Shown here in pieces: positions 1 to 8,497 of a DNA stretch of 64,000 bases. The stretch is taken from positions 62,001-126,000 of the forward strand of contig NZ_JABAII010000008.1 in NCBI RefSeq assembly GCF_012641405.1, read 5' to 3'. Position numbers and translations under genes: made by a program. A model generated the notes under the pieces. It did no database searches, was not told the origin of the DNA, and saw only the letters and a list, made by a program, of their open reading frames with translations. Each line of letters opens with the position of its first letter. The first letter of the stretch is position 1. Source of the DNA: Rhizobium sp. P40RR-XXII. GTDB taxonomy: Bacteria; Pseudomonadota; Alphaproteobacteria; Rhizobiales; Rhizobiaceae.

Positions 1-1539
1 CGCCGTGGCGGAACGCTGAGCGAGCTCCCGCACTTCCTGAGCGACGACGGCAAAGCCCTTGCCCGCCTCGCCGGCACGCGCCGCCTCGACGCCCGCGTTC
101 AATGCGAGAAGATTGGTCTGGAAGGCGATGTCGTCGATCACGCCGATAATCTGGCTGATCTCGCCCGATGCCTGCTCGATGCGGCCCATGGCGTCGATGG
201 CGTTGCGAACCACCGTGCCGGAGCGAGCAGCGTCGTCCTTGGCTTCGCCGACCATGACGCTCGCCTCGCGCGCCCGCTCCGTCGAGTTCTGCACGACGGA
301 GGTGATCTCATCGAGCGCTGCTGAGGTTTCCTCAAGTGCCGCCGCTTGCTGTTCGGTGCGCTTGGAGAGGTCATCGCTGGCGTGACGCAGCTCATTGGTG
401 TTGGAGTTGATCGAACCGGTGGTCCCGCGCACTTCGCTCATGGTGCTCTTCAGCGTTGCGAGCGTCGCATTGACGTTCTGCTGCAGCTCGGCAAAGGCGC
501 CCTGGAACTCGCCCTTCATCGCCTGGGTCAGATCGCCGTCAGCCAGGCTCGCGATGACGCGGCGGACTTCGCCGATGCCGGTATCGACGCTTATCAGCAG
601 CTCGTTGACGTTGCCGGCGAAGCGATTGAGATTGACGTCGCCGTAGTCCTTCTCGATGCGGCGGCTAAAATCGCCGGCCGCCGCGGCCGAGACCGCGAGA
701 GACATGCTCGACTGAAGCTCGTCGCTCTTGGCGCGCATGGCCGTTTCCTCAGCATTCATGCGGCGCACGGCATTGCCGTTTTCCTTGAAGACGTCGACGG
801 CGGCGGCCATCTCGCCGATTTCGTCGCCACGGCCGGCAAACGGCACCTCTATATCGAAATGGCCGTCGGCGACATTCTTTATCGCATCGGTCACCTTGCG
901 GATCGGGCGGCTCAGGTGGACGGTTCCGATGTAGGCGCCGAGGCCGACACCAGCCACGATACCGGCGATCATGATGCCGAGGACGACCCACAGGACGTTG
1001 CTGTGGAAGGTGGTGATCTCGGCTTCGGCCTTTGCAAGTTCCGCCTTGTCGGTCTGGACGACGGCATCGATCTCAGCCTGGAAAGCCTTGCGGTTGGCGC
1101 GGTTCGCCTCGTTGTTGCCCTGCTTGCCTGCCGCATCCGGGCCATCGGTCACGCCGAGCCTGGCCGTTTCCGTACGAAAGACGCGAAACTCCTGGGCACG
1201 GGCCTGCAGCTTGGTGAATTCCGGCTTCTGCGCCTCCGGCACCAGAGGCGCCCAGCTCGTCAGAACCTTGTCGATTTCGTCGAGATCGACCATCAGTCCG
1301 TCGGCAAAGGGCTTGGAATCCTTTACCGCGGCCGCAGCGTAGATGCCGCGCGCTTCCATGACCACCGCGGTCACGTAGCGATTCAGGCGCTCGCCCATGT
1401 AGGCGCGGCTCGCGGTCTGCTCGTAGCTTTGTAATTTCTGGTCATATTGATGCAACGCATAGAGAGCGGTGGCGCCAATCAGAAGCGCCGCCCCGGCCAT
1501 GACAGATACAAGCAGATTTATTTTGCCGCGAATTTTCAC
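1..1539 (-). CDS. Methyl-accepting chemotaxis protein (partial, C-terminus outside window)
   Basis: Chemoreceptor that would signal to a CheA/CheW complex at the inner membrane. The reading frame is open to the window edge, so about 513 residues are visible and the C-terminus is missing. The start is a GTG at 1539, preceded by a GGAGGG ribosome binding site. A first membrane helix lies at about residues 7-28, followed by a helical periplasmic domain of about 150 residues, a second membrane helix, a HAMP domain starting with a Pro-Ile pair ([11 protein letters not shown]), then a second HAMP-like stretch and the cytoplasmic signalling helices. The conserved hairpin tip is present ([20 protein letters not shown]), and the sequence runs off inside the following VRELAQRSA helix. 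The ligand cannot be told from the sequence. The gene is oriented away from rpmH. Family assignment is very secure. Confidence 0.95.
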   Translation of the reverse strand, partial: MKIRGKINLLVSVMAGAALLIGATALYALHQYDQKLQSYEQTASRAYMGERLNRYVTAVVMEARGIYAAAAVKDSKPFADGLMVDLDEIDKVLTSWAPLVPEAQKPEFTKLQARAQEFRVFRTETARLGVTDGPDAAGKQGNNEANRANRKAFQAEIDAVVQTDKAELAKAEAEITTFHSNVLWVVLGIMIAGIVAGVGLGAYIGTVHLSRPIRKVTDAIKNVADGHFDIEVPFAGRGDEIGEMAAAVDVFKENGNAVRRMNAEETAMRAKSDELQSSMSLAVSAAAAGDFSRRIEKDYGDVNLNRFAGNVNELLISVDTGIGEVRRVIASLADGDLTQAMKGEFQGAFAELQQNVNATLATLKSTMSEVRGTTGSINSNTNELRHASDDLSKRTEQQAAALEETSAALDEITSVVQNSTERAREASVMVGEAKDDAARSGTVVRNAIDAMGRIEQASGEISQIIGVIDDIAFQTNLLALNAGVEAARAGEAGKGFAVVAQEVRELAQRSATA

Positions 1540-1958
1540 AATATCCCTCCGGCGCAGATCCCATCCCCCATAAATCGATGGGTTTCACCACACAGAGCTA
1601 GATATCGACTAAAATCATTAATGTTACATTGAGTTATTTTTAATCTAAGCGCCTGACATTCCTCACTATACTTGCCGTATATTTTAGAAATTATAAATCT
1701 TACATTCAAGGTTGTGCGCGCCGTCCGCCGAGAGCAGTAGCCAGATAGCAACCAGTCGTTGCCGATCGCGCGAAATTGCCGGACTCAAAGGAATCTGCGC
1801 CCATATAATTGACTTCCGGGGCCTTGATCCGTATAAGCCCGCGGACGTCCGGTCATGATGCCTGCCTTTGCGGGCCAAGTCCGTTCGCCATAATCAATAA
1901 CGCTCCTTGCTATTGAAGCAAAGCTCAAGAAGGGCCGCACTCCGCGGTGTTTAAATAA
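1540..1958. other. Intergenic region between chemoreceptor gene and rpmH
   Basis: About 420 bases without a supported gene, between two divergent genes. The part next to the chemoreceptor gene (about 1600-1710) is clearly A/T-richer than the surroundings and probably holds its promoter. The rpmH side must carry the promoter of the rpmH-rnpA-yidC operon, but I could not pick a convincing -35/-10 pair. No hairpin, repeat or RNA gene was recognised. Confidence 0.5.
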
Positions 1959-2093
1959 ATGAAGCGTACCTACCAACCATCCAAGCTTGTCCGCAAGCGT
2001 CGCCACGGCTTCCGTGCGCGCATGGCCACCAAGGGCGGCCGCGCGGTTCTTACCGCTCGCCGTAACCGTGGTCGCAAGCGTCTTTCGGCCTAA
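1959..2093 (+). CDS. rpmH: 50S ribosomal protein L34
   Basis: Encodes a 44-residue basic protein starting [20 protein letters not shown] and ending RKRLSA, the standard L34 sequence and length. L34 is a component of the large ribosomal subunit. The ATG at 1959 gives exactly the family N-terminus; no strong Shine-Dalgarno sequence precedes it. It is followed 25 bases later by rnpA, the classical rpmH-rnpA pairing, and then by yidC. The gene is short and easily missed. In Rhizobiaceae this cluster is not at the replication origin, so its presence does not imply that oriC is nearby. Confidence 0.98.
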   Translation: MKRTYQPSKLVRKRRHGFRARMATKGGRAVLTARRNRGRKRLSA

Positions 2094-2118
2094 GGGCCGA
2101 AGTGCCCGATGATCCAGT

Positions 2119-2520
2119 ATGGCGGGCAAATTGACGAATGAACGACCCAAAAAGACTGTCGGGCGGCTGAAAAGCCGGCCGCAGTTTCTTGCCGTCCGCG
2201 AAGGCGAGAAGCGCAGAGGCAGCTTCTTCCTCATAGAAATGCTGGACCGCAAGACCGCCGACGCCGAACCCCGCGTTGGTTTTACCGTTACCAAAAAACA
2301 TGGCAACGCGGTGGAGCGCAACCGCATGCGGCGCAGGCTGAAAGAAGCCGTGCGGCTTCAAGCCGGATTTGCAATGCAGCCCGGACACGACTATGTGGTT
2401 GTCGCGCGACGCGAGGTGCTGACCGCGCCTTTCGAAAAACTGGCGAGCGAACTCGTAAGCCGCATCGAAACCAGGCCGAAACACCGGCGGTCGGAAACGG
2501 ACCGCTCCAGGAAAGTATGA
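2119..2520 (+). CDS. rnpA: Ribonuclease P protein component
   Basis: Protein subunit of RNase P, which helps the catalytic RNA bind precursor tRNAs and remove their 5' leaders. The 133-residue product has the family core: [10 protein letters not shown] near the N-terminus, a beta strand with [17 protein letters not shown], and the basic RNR-type motif in [13 protein letters not shown] (about residues 67-79). The start at 2119 is the first ATG after rpmH; a shorter start a few codons later (TTG or an internal Met) cannot be excluded. Its stop overlaps the yidC start in an ATGA arrangement, which points to translational coupling. Confidence 0.96.
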   Translation: MAGKLTNERPKKTVGRLKSRPQFLAVREGEKRRGSFFLIEMLDRKTADAEPRVGFTVTKKHGNAVERNRMRRRLKEAVRLQAGFAMQPGHDYVVVARREVLTAPFEKLASELVSRIETRPKHRRSETDRSRKV

Positions 2521-4322
2521 TGGAAAACAACCGCAATTACTTCATTGCAATTGCACTGTCCGTGCTGATTGTCCTCGGCTGGCAGTTTTTCTACATGAAC
2601 CCGCGCCTCGAGGCGCAGCGCCAGGCCGAGCAGGCCGCCAAGCAGCATCAGCAGACGCAGCAGGCTCAGACGACGCAGTCGCCTGCCGCGGGCACCGCGG
2701 TGAACGGCTCGCTGCCGGCAAACGGCCAGACGGCGCCGACGGTTCTAAGCCGCGACCAGTCCGTCGCCAAGACCGCTTCCTCGCGCGTTGTCATCGATAC
2801 GCCGGCACTTGCCGGTTCCATCAACCTGGAAGGCGCCCGCCTCGACGATCTCCGTCTCAAGACCTATCACGAGACCGTCGACAAGAGCAGCCCGATCATC
2901 ACGCTGTTCAGCCCGGCCGACACCAAGGATGGCTACTTCACCGAACTCGGCTATGTCGGCGGCGAAGCGACGGGCGCGGTTCCCGGCCCGTCGACCATGT
3001 GGACGCTCGCAAGCGGCGACAAGCTGACCGACAAGACGCCGGTGACGCTGTCCTACACCAACGACAAGGGCATTACCTTCACCCGCACGATTTCCGTCGA
3101 CGATCGTTACATGTTCACGATGAGCGACAAGATCGCCAACAGCGGCCAGGCACCAGTTTCACTGTCGAGCTACGGCCGCGTCACCCGCTACAACAAGCCC
3201 GAGACGCCTTCCGCCTACGTCCTGCATGAAGGCTTCATCGGCGTCATCGGCGACGATGGCCTGATCGAGACCAAATATGCGTCCACCGAAAAGGAAGCCA
3301 CGACGCCCGCCAAGGCGACCGGCGGCTGGCTCGGCATGACCGACAAGTACTGGGCCGCAACCATCGTGCCGCCGCAGTCGACCGCATATGATGCCCGCTT
3401 CTCGCACTTTACCGACGGCACGCCGCGCTACCAGGCTGACTACAAGGAAGATGCCGTCACGGTTGCTCCCGGTCAGTCGATCGACCTGAAGAACCTCATC
3501 TTCGCGGGCGCCAAGGAAGTTCCGGTCATCGACCGCTACGAGACCAGCTATTCGATCCCGCGCTTCGACCGCCTGATCGACTGGGGCTGGTTCTATTTCA
3601 TCACCAAGCCGATGTTCAAGCTGATGGACTTCTTCTTCCGCTACTTCGGCAATTTCGGCGTCGCCATCCTCTGCACCACCATCGTGGTCAAGGCTCTCTT
3701 CTTCCCGCTCGCCAGCCGGCAGTATGCCTCGATGGCGAACATGAAGCGCATGCAGCCGAAAATGGAAGAGCTGAAGGCCAAGTTCGGCGACGATCGCATG
3801 GGCCTGCAGCAAGCGACCATGCAGCTCTACAAGGAAGAGAAGATCAATCCGATTGCCGGCTGCTGGCCGGTGCTCTTGCAGATCCCGATCTTCTTCTCGC
3901 TCTACAAGGTGATCTACATCACCATCGAGATGCGTCATGCGCCGTTCTTCGGCTGGATCCAGGATCTTTCCGCGCCGGATCCGACCTCGATCGTCAACCT
4001 GTTCGGCCTGCTGCCCTTTGTGGCTCCGACCTTCCTGCATCTCGGCGTCTGGCCGCTGATCATGGGCGTCACCATGTTCTTCCAGATGCGCATGAACCCG
4101 ACGCCGCCGGACCCGACCCAGGCAATGATCTTCAACTGGATGCCGCTGGTATTCATGTTCATGCTGGCAAGCTTCCCGGCCGGCCTCGTAATCTACTGGG
4201 CCTGGAACAACACGCTCTCGGTCATCCAGCAGTCGATCATCATGAAGCGCCATGGCGTCAAGGTGGAACTCTTCGACAATCTGAAGGGCCTCTTCAAACG
4301 AAAACCGGCCCCATCGAAATGA
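2517..4322 (+). CDS. yidC: Membrane protein insertase YidC
   Basis: Inserts and folds inner-membrane proteins, alone or with SecYEG. The 601-residue product has an N-terminal membrane anchor (about residues 8-26), a Gln/Ala-rich linker, a large periplasmic beta domain (about 75-350) as in Gram-negative YidC, and a C-terminal five-helix insertase core. The core contains the cytoplasmic coiled region [20 protein letters not shown] and the pore helix with [20 protein letters not shown]. It ends in a basic tail (KRKPAPSK) suited to ribosome contact. The ATG at 2517 is immediately followed by a second ATG, so the start could be one codon later. It is the last gene of the rpmH operon and is followed by a strong terminator. 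Confidence 0.98.
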   Translation: MMENNRNYFIAIALSVLIVLGWQFFYMNPRLEAQRQAEQAAKQHQQTQQAQTTQSPAAGTAVNGSLPANGQTAPTVLSRDQSVAKTASSRVVIDTPALAGSINLEGARLDDLRLKTYHETVDKSSPIITLFSPADTKDGYFTELGYVGGEATGAVPGPSTMWTLASGDKLTDKTPVTLSYTNDKGITFTRTISVDDRYMFTMSDKIANSGQAPVSLSSYGRVTRYNKPETPSAYVLHEGFIGVIGDDGLIETKYASTEKEATTPAKATGGWLGMTDKYWAATIVPPQSTAYDARFSHFTDGTPRYQADYKEDAVTVAPGQSIDLKNLIFAGAKEVPVIDRYETSYSIPRFDRLIDWGWFYFITKPMFKLMDFFFRYFGNFGVAILCTTIVVKALFFPLASRQYASMANMKRMQPKMEELKAKFGDDRMGLQQATMQLYKEEKINPIAGCWPVLLQIPIFFSLYKVIYITIEMRHAPFFGWIQDLSAPDPTSIVNLFGLLPFVAPTFLHLGVWPLIMGVTMFFQMRMNPTPPDPTQAMIFNWMPLVFMFMLASFPAGLVIYWAWNNTLSVIQQSIIMKRHGVKVELFDNLKGLFKRKPAPSK

Positions 4323-4326
4323 CGGC

Positions 4327-4351
4327 AAAAGCCCCGCTCCGCGGGGCTTTT
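4327..4351 (+). terminator. Rho-independent terminator after yidC
   Basis: A hairpin with 7 G/C pairs (GCCCCGC, TCC loop, GCGGGGC) is flanked by AAAA and TTTT, so the stem can extend to 11 pairs. It starts five bases after the yidC stop. The flanking A and T runs make it potentially active on both strands, and the convergent MFS gene ends at 4414. Confidence 0.9.
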
Positions 4352-4413
4352 CGTTATTTGGCGGCGGGTGCCATCGCACGCGAACTCGGGCACCGACGCG
4401 CCGCCAATAACGG

Positions 4414-5589
4414 TCACCGCAATGCCGCGATGGAAGATAGAGCAGCGATGGAAAGCCCGCCCAAAGCGGCCGTGACGGCGAGTGACGGCGTGATGCCGAT
4501 ATTCGCCATCGCGAATGCCAGGACGAACGGGGCAAGAGCTGAAAGGATCAGCCGTGCCGCCATCATCTTTCCCTGAAGCTTCCCGTAGCCGTCGCTGCCG
4601 AAAAGGTGCAGAGGCAGCGTTCCGGTGACGATGCTGAGGAGGCCGTTGCCCATGCCGAAGATCATCGCGAAGGCCATGGCGCCGGGCACGGAGGGAGCCG
4701 AAAGCAGAAGTACGAGCACCCCGCCCGGAATCAGCGCCGAGGCGATCACGGCCAGATGCAGTGCGGGCAGGCTCTTGCCGAACACCATGTTGATGAGGCG
4801 GCTGCCGACCTGCGACGGGCCGAAGAGTGTCCCCACAAGCGCGGCGGTCGCGCCAAGGCCGAGGCCGGATAGCAACGGCACCAGATGCACGAGGATGGCC
4901 GAACTGACGAGCGACATCAGCGAAAAGCCAGTGACCATGATCGCAAAGCCGAGGCGACGACGAGCAGGTAGCAACACCCCCTCGACGCGCGCAGCGACGG
5001 TCGATGCCTTCGCCCCGTGCGTCGATCCCTGACGCGACAACCACGCGTGGATTGGCAGGCAGAGACAGAGGTTGAGGGCGGCGAAAACCAGATAGACGTT
5101 CTGCCAGGCGAGATGGGCATGAAGTGCCGTGGTTATCGGCCAGAAGATTGTCGAGGCGAACCCGGCAATCAGCGTCAGATGGGTAATGCTGCGGGAAGCG
5201 GCCTGTGGCCGGATCTGCACGAGCAGCGCAAAGGCGGCGCCATACTGGACCAGATTGGCGGAAACCTCGATCGCGATGAGTGCGGCGACATAGACCGCCT
5301 TGTTGGGCGCTAGGGCGCAAGCGGCCAGAGCTGCGGCCGCCACGAAGGATCCGATCGTCATCACCCGTGCAGCGCCGATCCTGTCGAACAGCACGCCCAG
5401 CCACGGCGCGGTGAGGCCGCCGGTGAGAAGCGCGACCGACAATGCGCCAAAGACCCATTCGCTCGACCACGCGAACTGCATGGCCATATCGGGCGCAAGG
5501 ATGCTGAAACTGTAATAGAGGGTGCCGTAACCGATGATCTGTGTAACGCCGAGCGCAAACACGGCATGAAGCGGCACGCGTTCAGACAA
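4414..5589 (-). CDS. MFS transporter, last gene of the ars operon
   Basis: A major facilitator superfamily permease of about 391 residues with roughly 12 hydrophobic segments and the loop motif LGVLFDRIGAARVM between helices 2 and 3. The open frame extends 29 codons upstream inside arsC, but the N-terminus SERVPLHAVFALG fits a TTG start at 5589, overlapping arsC by 8 bases; a GTG four codons later is also possible. The tight overlap with arsC implies co-transcription and a role in arsenic handling, plausibly arsenite or organoarsenical efflux as reported for the Agrobacterium MFS protein ArsK. That link is inference from position; the substrate cannot be read from the sequence. In the well-known Sinorhizobium ars operon the corresponding position is held by arsH. 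Confidence 0.8.
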   Translation of the reverse strand: MSERVPLHAVFALGVTQIIGYGTLYYSFSILAPDMAMQFAWSSEWVFGALSVALLTGGLTAPWLGVLFDRIGAARVMTIGSFVAAAALAACALAPNKAVYVAALIAIEVSANLVQYGAAFALLVQIRPQAASRSITHLTLIAGFASTIFWPITTALHAHLAWQNVYLVFAALNLCLCLPIHAWLSRQGSTHGAKASTVAARVEGVLLPARRRLGFAIMVTGFSLMSLVSSAILVHLVPLLSGLGLGATAALVGTLFGPSQVGSRLINMVFGKSLPALHLAVIASALIPGGVLVLLLSAPSVPGAMAFAMIFGMGNGLLSIVTGTLPLHLFGSDGYGKLQGKMMAARLILSALAPFVLAFAMANIGITPSLAVTAALGGLSIAALSSIAALR

Positions 5590-6010
5590 GGCGCTTGCCG
5601 TCGGCGTCGAGAACCTGCTCGCCATCTTCCTTGATGAACGGGCCTTTATACGTATCGGGCAGGATATCCAGGACAACCTCCGAAGGCCGGGCCAGACGCG
5701 TGCCCATGGGCGTGACGACGAACGGGCGGTTGATCAGGATCGGATCCTTCAACATGGCATCGAGCAATTGGGCATCGGTCAAGTCCGGATTGTCGAGGCC
5801 GAGCTCGGCATAGGGCGTGCCCTTTTCGCGGATCGCCTGCCTGACGGTCAAACCCGCATCGGCAATCATCTTGACGAGATCATCGCGACTTGGCGGATTG
5901 CTCAGATATTCGACGACGGTCGGCTCGATGCCGGCGTAACGGATCATTGCCAAGGTGTTGCGCGAGGTGCCGCAGTCGGGATTGTGGTAGATCGTAACAT
6001 CCATGGTCAT
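5582..6010 (-). CDS. arsC: Glutaredoxin-dependent arsenate reductase
   Basis: Reduces arsenate to arsenite in the cytoplasm using glutathione and glutaredoxin. The 142-residue product matches the plasmid R773 ArsC type. The catalytic Cys13 lies in HNPDCGTSRN, and the three oxyanion-binding arginines are at 61, 95 and 108, each offset by one from Arg60, Arg94 and Arg107 of R773 ArsC. The start at 6010 overlaps the aqpS stop in ATGA; another ATG two codons on is possible. Its product, arsenite, would leave through the aquaglyceroporin encoded upstream or the MFS protein downstream. All catalytic residues are present, so it should be active. Confidence 0.96.
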   Translation of the reverse strand: MTMDVTIYHNPDCGTSRNTLAMIRYAGIEPTVVEYLSNPPSRDDLVKMIADAGLTVRQAIREKGTPYAELGLDNPDLTDAQLLDAMLKDPILINRPFVVTPMGTRLARPSEVVLDILPDTYKGPFIKEDGEQVLDADGKRLV

Positions 6011-6744
6011 GGGGCGGGTTCCGTTTCAGCGAGAGTTTGAGGATTGCGGGCTTCCATCAGCAGCCAGTTCGCAAGCGTCAGTGCCAGCAATGCGCCGAGG
6101 ATTTCCGCCACGATAAAACCCGGCAGATCGACAGGACGGATGCCGGCGAAGGTGTTCGTCAGCGAGCGGGCGACTGCGACAGCCGGATTGGCGAAAGAGG
6201 TGGAAGCGGTAAACCAGTATGCAGCCGTGATGTAGAGGCCGACCAGCCATGATACGGCGTCGGCGCGAAACCGCAGGCCGGAGAGGATGACGAAGACGAG
6301 GCCGAAGGTGGCCGCCACCTCGGCCAGCCATTGCGCGCCGCCGCTGCGGATGGTTGTCGAGGCCTGCAGCAGTGGCAGTTCGAACATGGCATGCGCGAGG
6401 ATCGTTCCGGCAATGCCGCCGAGGATCTGGGCGACGACATAACCCAGAGCCGACATCGCGGCCAGCTCGCGGCGTATCGCAAAGACCAGCGATACGACCG
6501 GGTTGAAGTGGGCGCCGGATATCGGCCCCAGGACGGCGATCAGCACGACGAGGATCGCGCCCGTAGACAGCGTATTGGCGAGCAGCGCAAGCGCCGTATC
6601 GCTCGTCAGTCTGTCCGCCATGATGCCCGAACCGACGACCGTCGCGACCAGAAGGCCCGTACCCAGGGCCTCCGAGATAAGACGGCGCGAAAGCGGAAAA
6701 GATGTCATGGCTTCAGGCCCCATATCAGCATATTCATGGAACAT
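6007..6744 (-). CDS. aqpS: Aquaglyceroporin AqpS (arsenite channel)
   Basis: A MIP-family channel in the inner membrane. In Sinorhizobium meliloti, AqpS in an ars operon conducts arsenite out of the cell after ArsC reduction, replacing ArsB or Acr3. The product of up to 245 residues has six predicted helices and the two half-helix motifs: HFNPVVS near residue 80 and FANPAVAVAR near 185. The first motif reads NPV instead of the canonical NPA; the second is canonical. The ATG at 6744 overlaps the end of arsR by 11 bases; internal ATGs at codons 8 and 13 are alternative starts. Its position between arsR and arsC supports the arsenite role more strongly than glycerol or water transport. Confidence 0.9.
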   Translation of the reverse strand: MFHEYADMGPEAMTSFPLSRRLISEALGTGLLVATVVGSGIMADRLTSDTALALLANTLSTGAILVVLIAVLGPISGAHFNPVVSLVFAIRRELAAMSALGYVVAQILGGIAGTILAHAMFELPLLQASTTIRSGGAQWLAEVAATFGLVFVILSGLRFRADAVSWLVGLYITAAYWFTASTSFANPAVAVARSLTNTFAGIRPVDLPGFIVAEILGALLALTLANWLLMEARNPQTLAETEPAP

Positions 6745-7087
6745 TTCTCGCAGCTGGTACGCAGCAGGCAGCGACTTGCGCCGCCGGCGCGCAGACCTCC
6801 GGATGCCCCGCGCAGCAATCTTCCATCAGGAAGCGGACGAGAGCTCCGAGCACATCGTAGTTGGCGGTGTAGACGATAGAGCGGGATTCCCGCTGCTGGC
6901 CAATGAGGCCGGCCCGATCCAGTTCTTTCAGATGGAACGAAACATTCGAGGGCGATACCTCCAGCTTCTCTGCAATCATGCCCGCAGCCATCCCATCAGG
7001 ACCGGCAACGACGAGCATGCGGACGATCTGCAGGCGGGTCTCCTGAGAGAGTGCGCCGAACGAAGCGAGGGCTTGACCTTCATCCAT
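6734..7087 (-). CDS. arsR: ArsR-family arsenic-responsive repressor
   Basis: A winged-helix ArsR/SmtB repressor of 117 residues, expected to bind the operator in the gap upstream and release on binding As(III). The recognition helix is in VSPSNVSFHLKELDRAGLI (about residues 44-62). There is no metal-binding Cys pair in the DNA-binding helix (the R773 type). Instead cysteines cluster at the C-terminus, Cys91, Cys92 and Cys99 plus Cys108 and Cys109. This resembles the C-terminal Cys95/96/102 site of Acidithiobacillus ferrooxidans ArsR. It is the first gene of the leftward ars operon and is divergent from a DUF6428-type gene, with only 42 bases between them. Confidence 0.94.
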   Translation of the reverse strand: MDEGQALASFGALSQETRLQIVRMLVVAGPDGMAAGMIAEKLEVSPSNVSFHLKELDRAGLIGQQRESRSIVYTANYDVLGALVRFLMEDCCAGHPEVCAPAAQVAACCVPAARNVP

Positions 7088-7120
7088 ATTTCAATAATCC
7101 TTGAAGTGTTGAAATATGGA
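7083..7120. promoter_or_regulatory. Probable ArsR operator: perfect 12-bp inverted repeat
   Basis: TCCATATTTCAA at 7083-7094 and its exact complement TTGAAATATGGA at 7109-7120 flank a 14-base spacer that contains a further TTGAA. The left arm covers the arsR start codon (7085-7087), and the right arm ends next to the GGAG ribosome binding site of the rightward gene. A dimeric repressor bound here would cover both divergent promoters, so autoregulation and joint control of both sides are expected. The assignment to ArsR is by position. Confidence 0.8.
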
Positions 7121-7129
7121 GTACATCAA

Positions 7130-7642
7130 ATGAATGCGATCGACAAGACCCCGTCTTCGGATATCAACCTCGGCCTTTTGCTTGAGACTTTGGCCGTTGC
7201 CGGCGATCTGCCCCTTGTATTCCGCTATGACGGTCGGCCGGTGAGGCCGGGCTATCACGTCACAGAAGTTAAGGCCGGGCAGTTTTCGGCATTGGACTGC
7301 GGGGCCAACCCGGAAGCATGGGCTGAGATTTTCGTGCAGCTTTGGGATATCGAGGAAGGCAACCGCACGCATATGCCGGCGGGTAAATTCGCCGCTATCA
7401 TCCGCAAAGTTTCCGAGCACGTGCAGCTCGACGGCTCCGCGAGGTTGACCTTTGAGGTGAGCGACGGGGTGCAGCCGATGCAGCTCTACTGCGCATCAAC
7501 TCCTGTCGTCGGCGACGATGCCGTGTATGTCGAACTCACTGCCCGCGCGGCCAGCTGCAAGCCACGTGACCGGTGGCTGGCAGAACAGACCCAAGCGGCA
7601 ACCTCCTGTGGATCAGCGAATGCTGCCAAGTGCTGCGGCTAG
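7130..7642 (+). CDS. DUF6428-type Cys-rich protein, divergent from arsR
   Basis: A soluble protein of 170 residues with no signal peptide or membrane helix. I believe it belongs to the DUF6428 family, uncharacterised proteins often seen beside ars genes; this is from memory. The start at 7130 is supported by GGAG eight bases upstream. The N-terminal two-thirds is a compact alpha/beta region (residues 10-140). The C-terminus is cysteine-rich: Cys57, 121, 143, 160, 168 and 169, with the last two forming a CCG terminus. These thiols could bind As(III) or another thiophilic metal, but that is inference. It shares the arsR operator region, so it is probably induced by arsenite. Other metal-responsive roles are possible. 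Confidence 0.8.
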   Translation: MNAIDKTPSSDINLGLLLETLAVAGDLPLVFRYDGRPVRPGYHVTEVKAGQFSALDCGANPEAWAEIFVQLWDIEEGNRTHMPAGKFAAIIRKVSEHVQLDGSARLTFEVSDGVQPMQLYCASTPVVGDDAVYVELTARAASCKPRDRWLAEQTQAATSCGSANAAKCCG

Positions 7643-7764
7643 TCATTACCCACTCCTTGGCCGATACCGAAGCTCGGCAGCACGAAGCCAAATGCCGATC
7701 AAAACTTGACTTTCGCGGACAAAAGCTTGAAGCCAATCCGCGGAACCAAGCAAAGATCGAGAGA

Positions 7765-8424
7765 ATGGCAGATCAGACGACCAAAGACGACAAGCCGCTT
7801 TTCGGGCGTCCGTGGATTTTCATCCGCGGCGTGCCGTCGATGAAGTTTCTGCCGCCGGAAGGGCCGCTGGAAGTGGCTTTCGCCGGACGCTCCAATGTCG
7901 GCAAGTCGTCGCTGATCAATGCGCTTGTGGGGCATAGGGGGCTTGCGCGCACGTCCAACACGCCGGGCCGCACGCAGGAACTCAACTATTTCGTGCCCGA
8001 CGGCTTTTCCGGAGAAGGCGCCGACCTGCCGCCGATGGCGCTGGTGGACATGCCGGGCTACGGCTATGCGGAAGCGCCGAAGGAACAGGTGGATGCCTGG
8101 ACGAAGCTCGTCTTCGACTATCTGAGGGGACGCACGACGCTGAAGCGCGTCTATGTGCTTATCGACAGCCGCCACGGCATCAAGAAGAACGACGCGGACG
8201 TTCTGGACCTGCTCGACAAGGCCGCGGTGTCCTACCAGATCGTGCTCACCAAAACCGACAAGATCAAGGAAGCGGGCATACCGAAGCTGCTCGCCGATAC
8301 CGCCGAAAAAATCCGCAAGCGCCCCGCTGCCTATCCCGGCATCCTCGCCACCTCCTCGGAAAAAGGCGTAGGACTTCAGGAATTGCGCGAGGCCATCGGG
8401 CTGACGGTCGGGATCGACGTCTGA
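7765..8424 (+). CDS. yihA: Ribosome biogenesis GTP-binding protein YihA/YsxC (EngB)
   Basis: An essential GTPase of the TrmE-Era-EngA family acting late in 50S subunit assembly. The 219-residue product has all G motifs in order: G1 GRSNVGKS (about residues 38-45), G2 with the threonine of [12 protein letters not shown]3 DMPGYG, G4 TKTD, and G5-like ATSSEKG. The frame is open for another 64 codons upstream, but the ATG at 7765 gives the family length and the usual N-terminus ahead of [13 protein letters not shown]. In related genomes yihA normally follows yidC closely and precedes argB; here the ars island separates it from yidC and a sigma-factor module separates it from argB. Confidence 0.96.
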   Translation: MADQTTKDDKPLFGRPWIFIRGVPSMKFLPPEGPLEVAFAGRSNVGKSSLINALVGHRGLARTSNTPGRTQELNYFVPDGFSGEGADLPPMALVDMPGYGYAEAPKEQVDAWTKLVFDYLRGRTTLKRVYVLIDSRHGIKKNDADVLDLLDKAAVSYQIVLTKTDKIKEAGIPKLLADTAEKIRKRPAAYPGILATSSEKGVGLQELREAIGLTVGIDV

Positions 8425-8443
8425 CGCCCGCATCGACGGATGA

Positions 8444-8481
8444 GGCCGCCGCTCCCTACCCCGCTTTGGAGAACGGCGGCC
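8444..8481. terminator. Hairpin between convergent yihA and FAS1 gene
   Basis: GGCCGCCG at 8444-8451 pairs exactly with CGGCGGCC at 8474-8481 across a 22-base loop. It sits in the 73-base gap between two convergent genes, where a shared terminator is expected. There is no T run on either side, so this is a weaker call than the yidC terminator. Confidence 0.4.
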
Positions 8482-8497
8482 GTGTTGCCGCGAAGGA

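Noticed and set aside
346..1434. 362-codon rightward frame over the first chemoreceptor gene
   Set aside because: The minus strand encodes a complete chemoreceptor sequence with conserved tip motif; the plus-strand frame is its mirror.
1540..1958. Possible chromosome replication origin beside rpmH
   Set aside because: rpmH-rnpA-yidC is origin-linked in some bacteria, but no dnaA gene or DnaA-box cluster was seen and Rhizobiaceae origins lie near hemE.
6503..7129. Long N-terminal extension of the DUF6428 gene over arsR and aqpS
   Set aside because: It runs antisense through arsR and aqpS; the start at 7130 with GGAG is far better supported.
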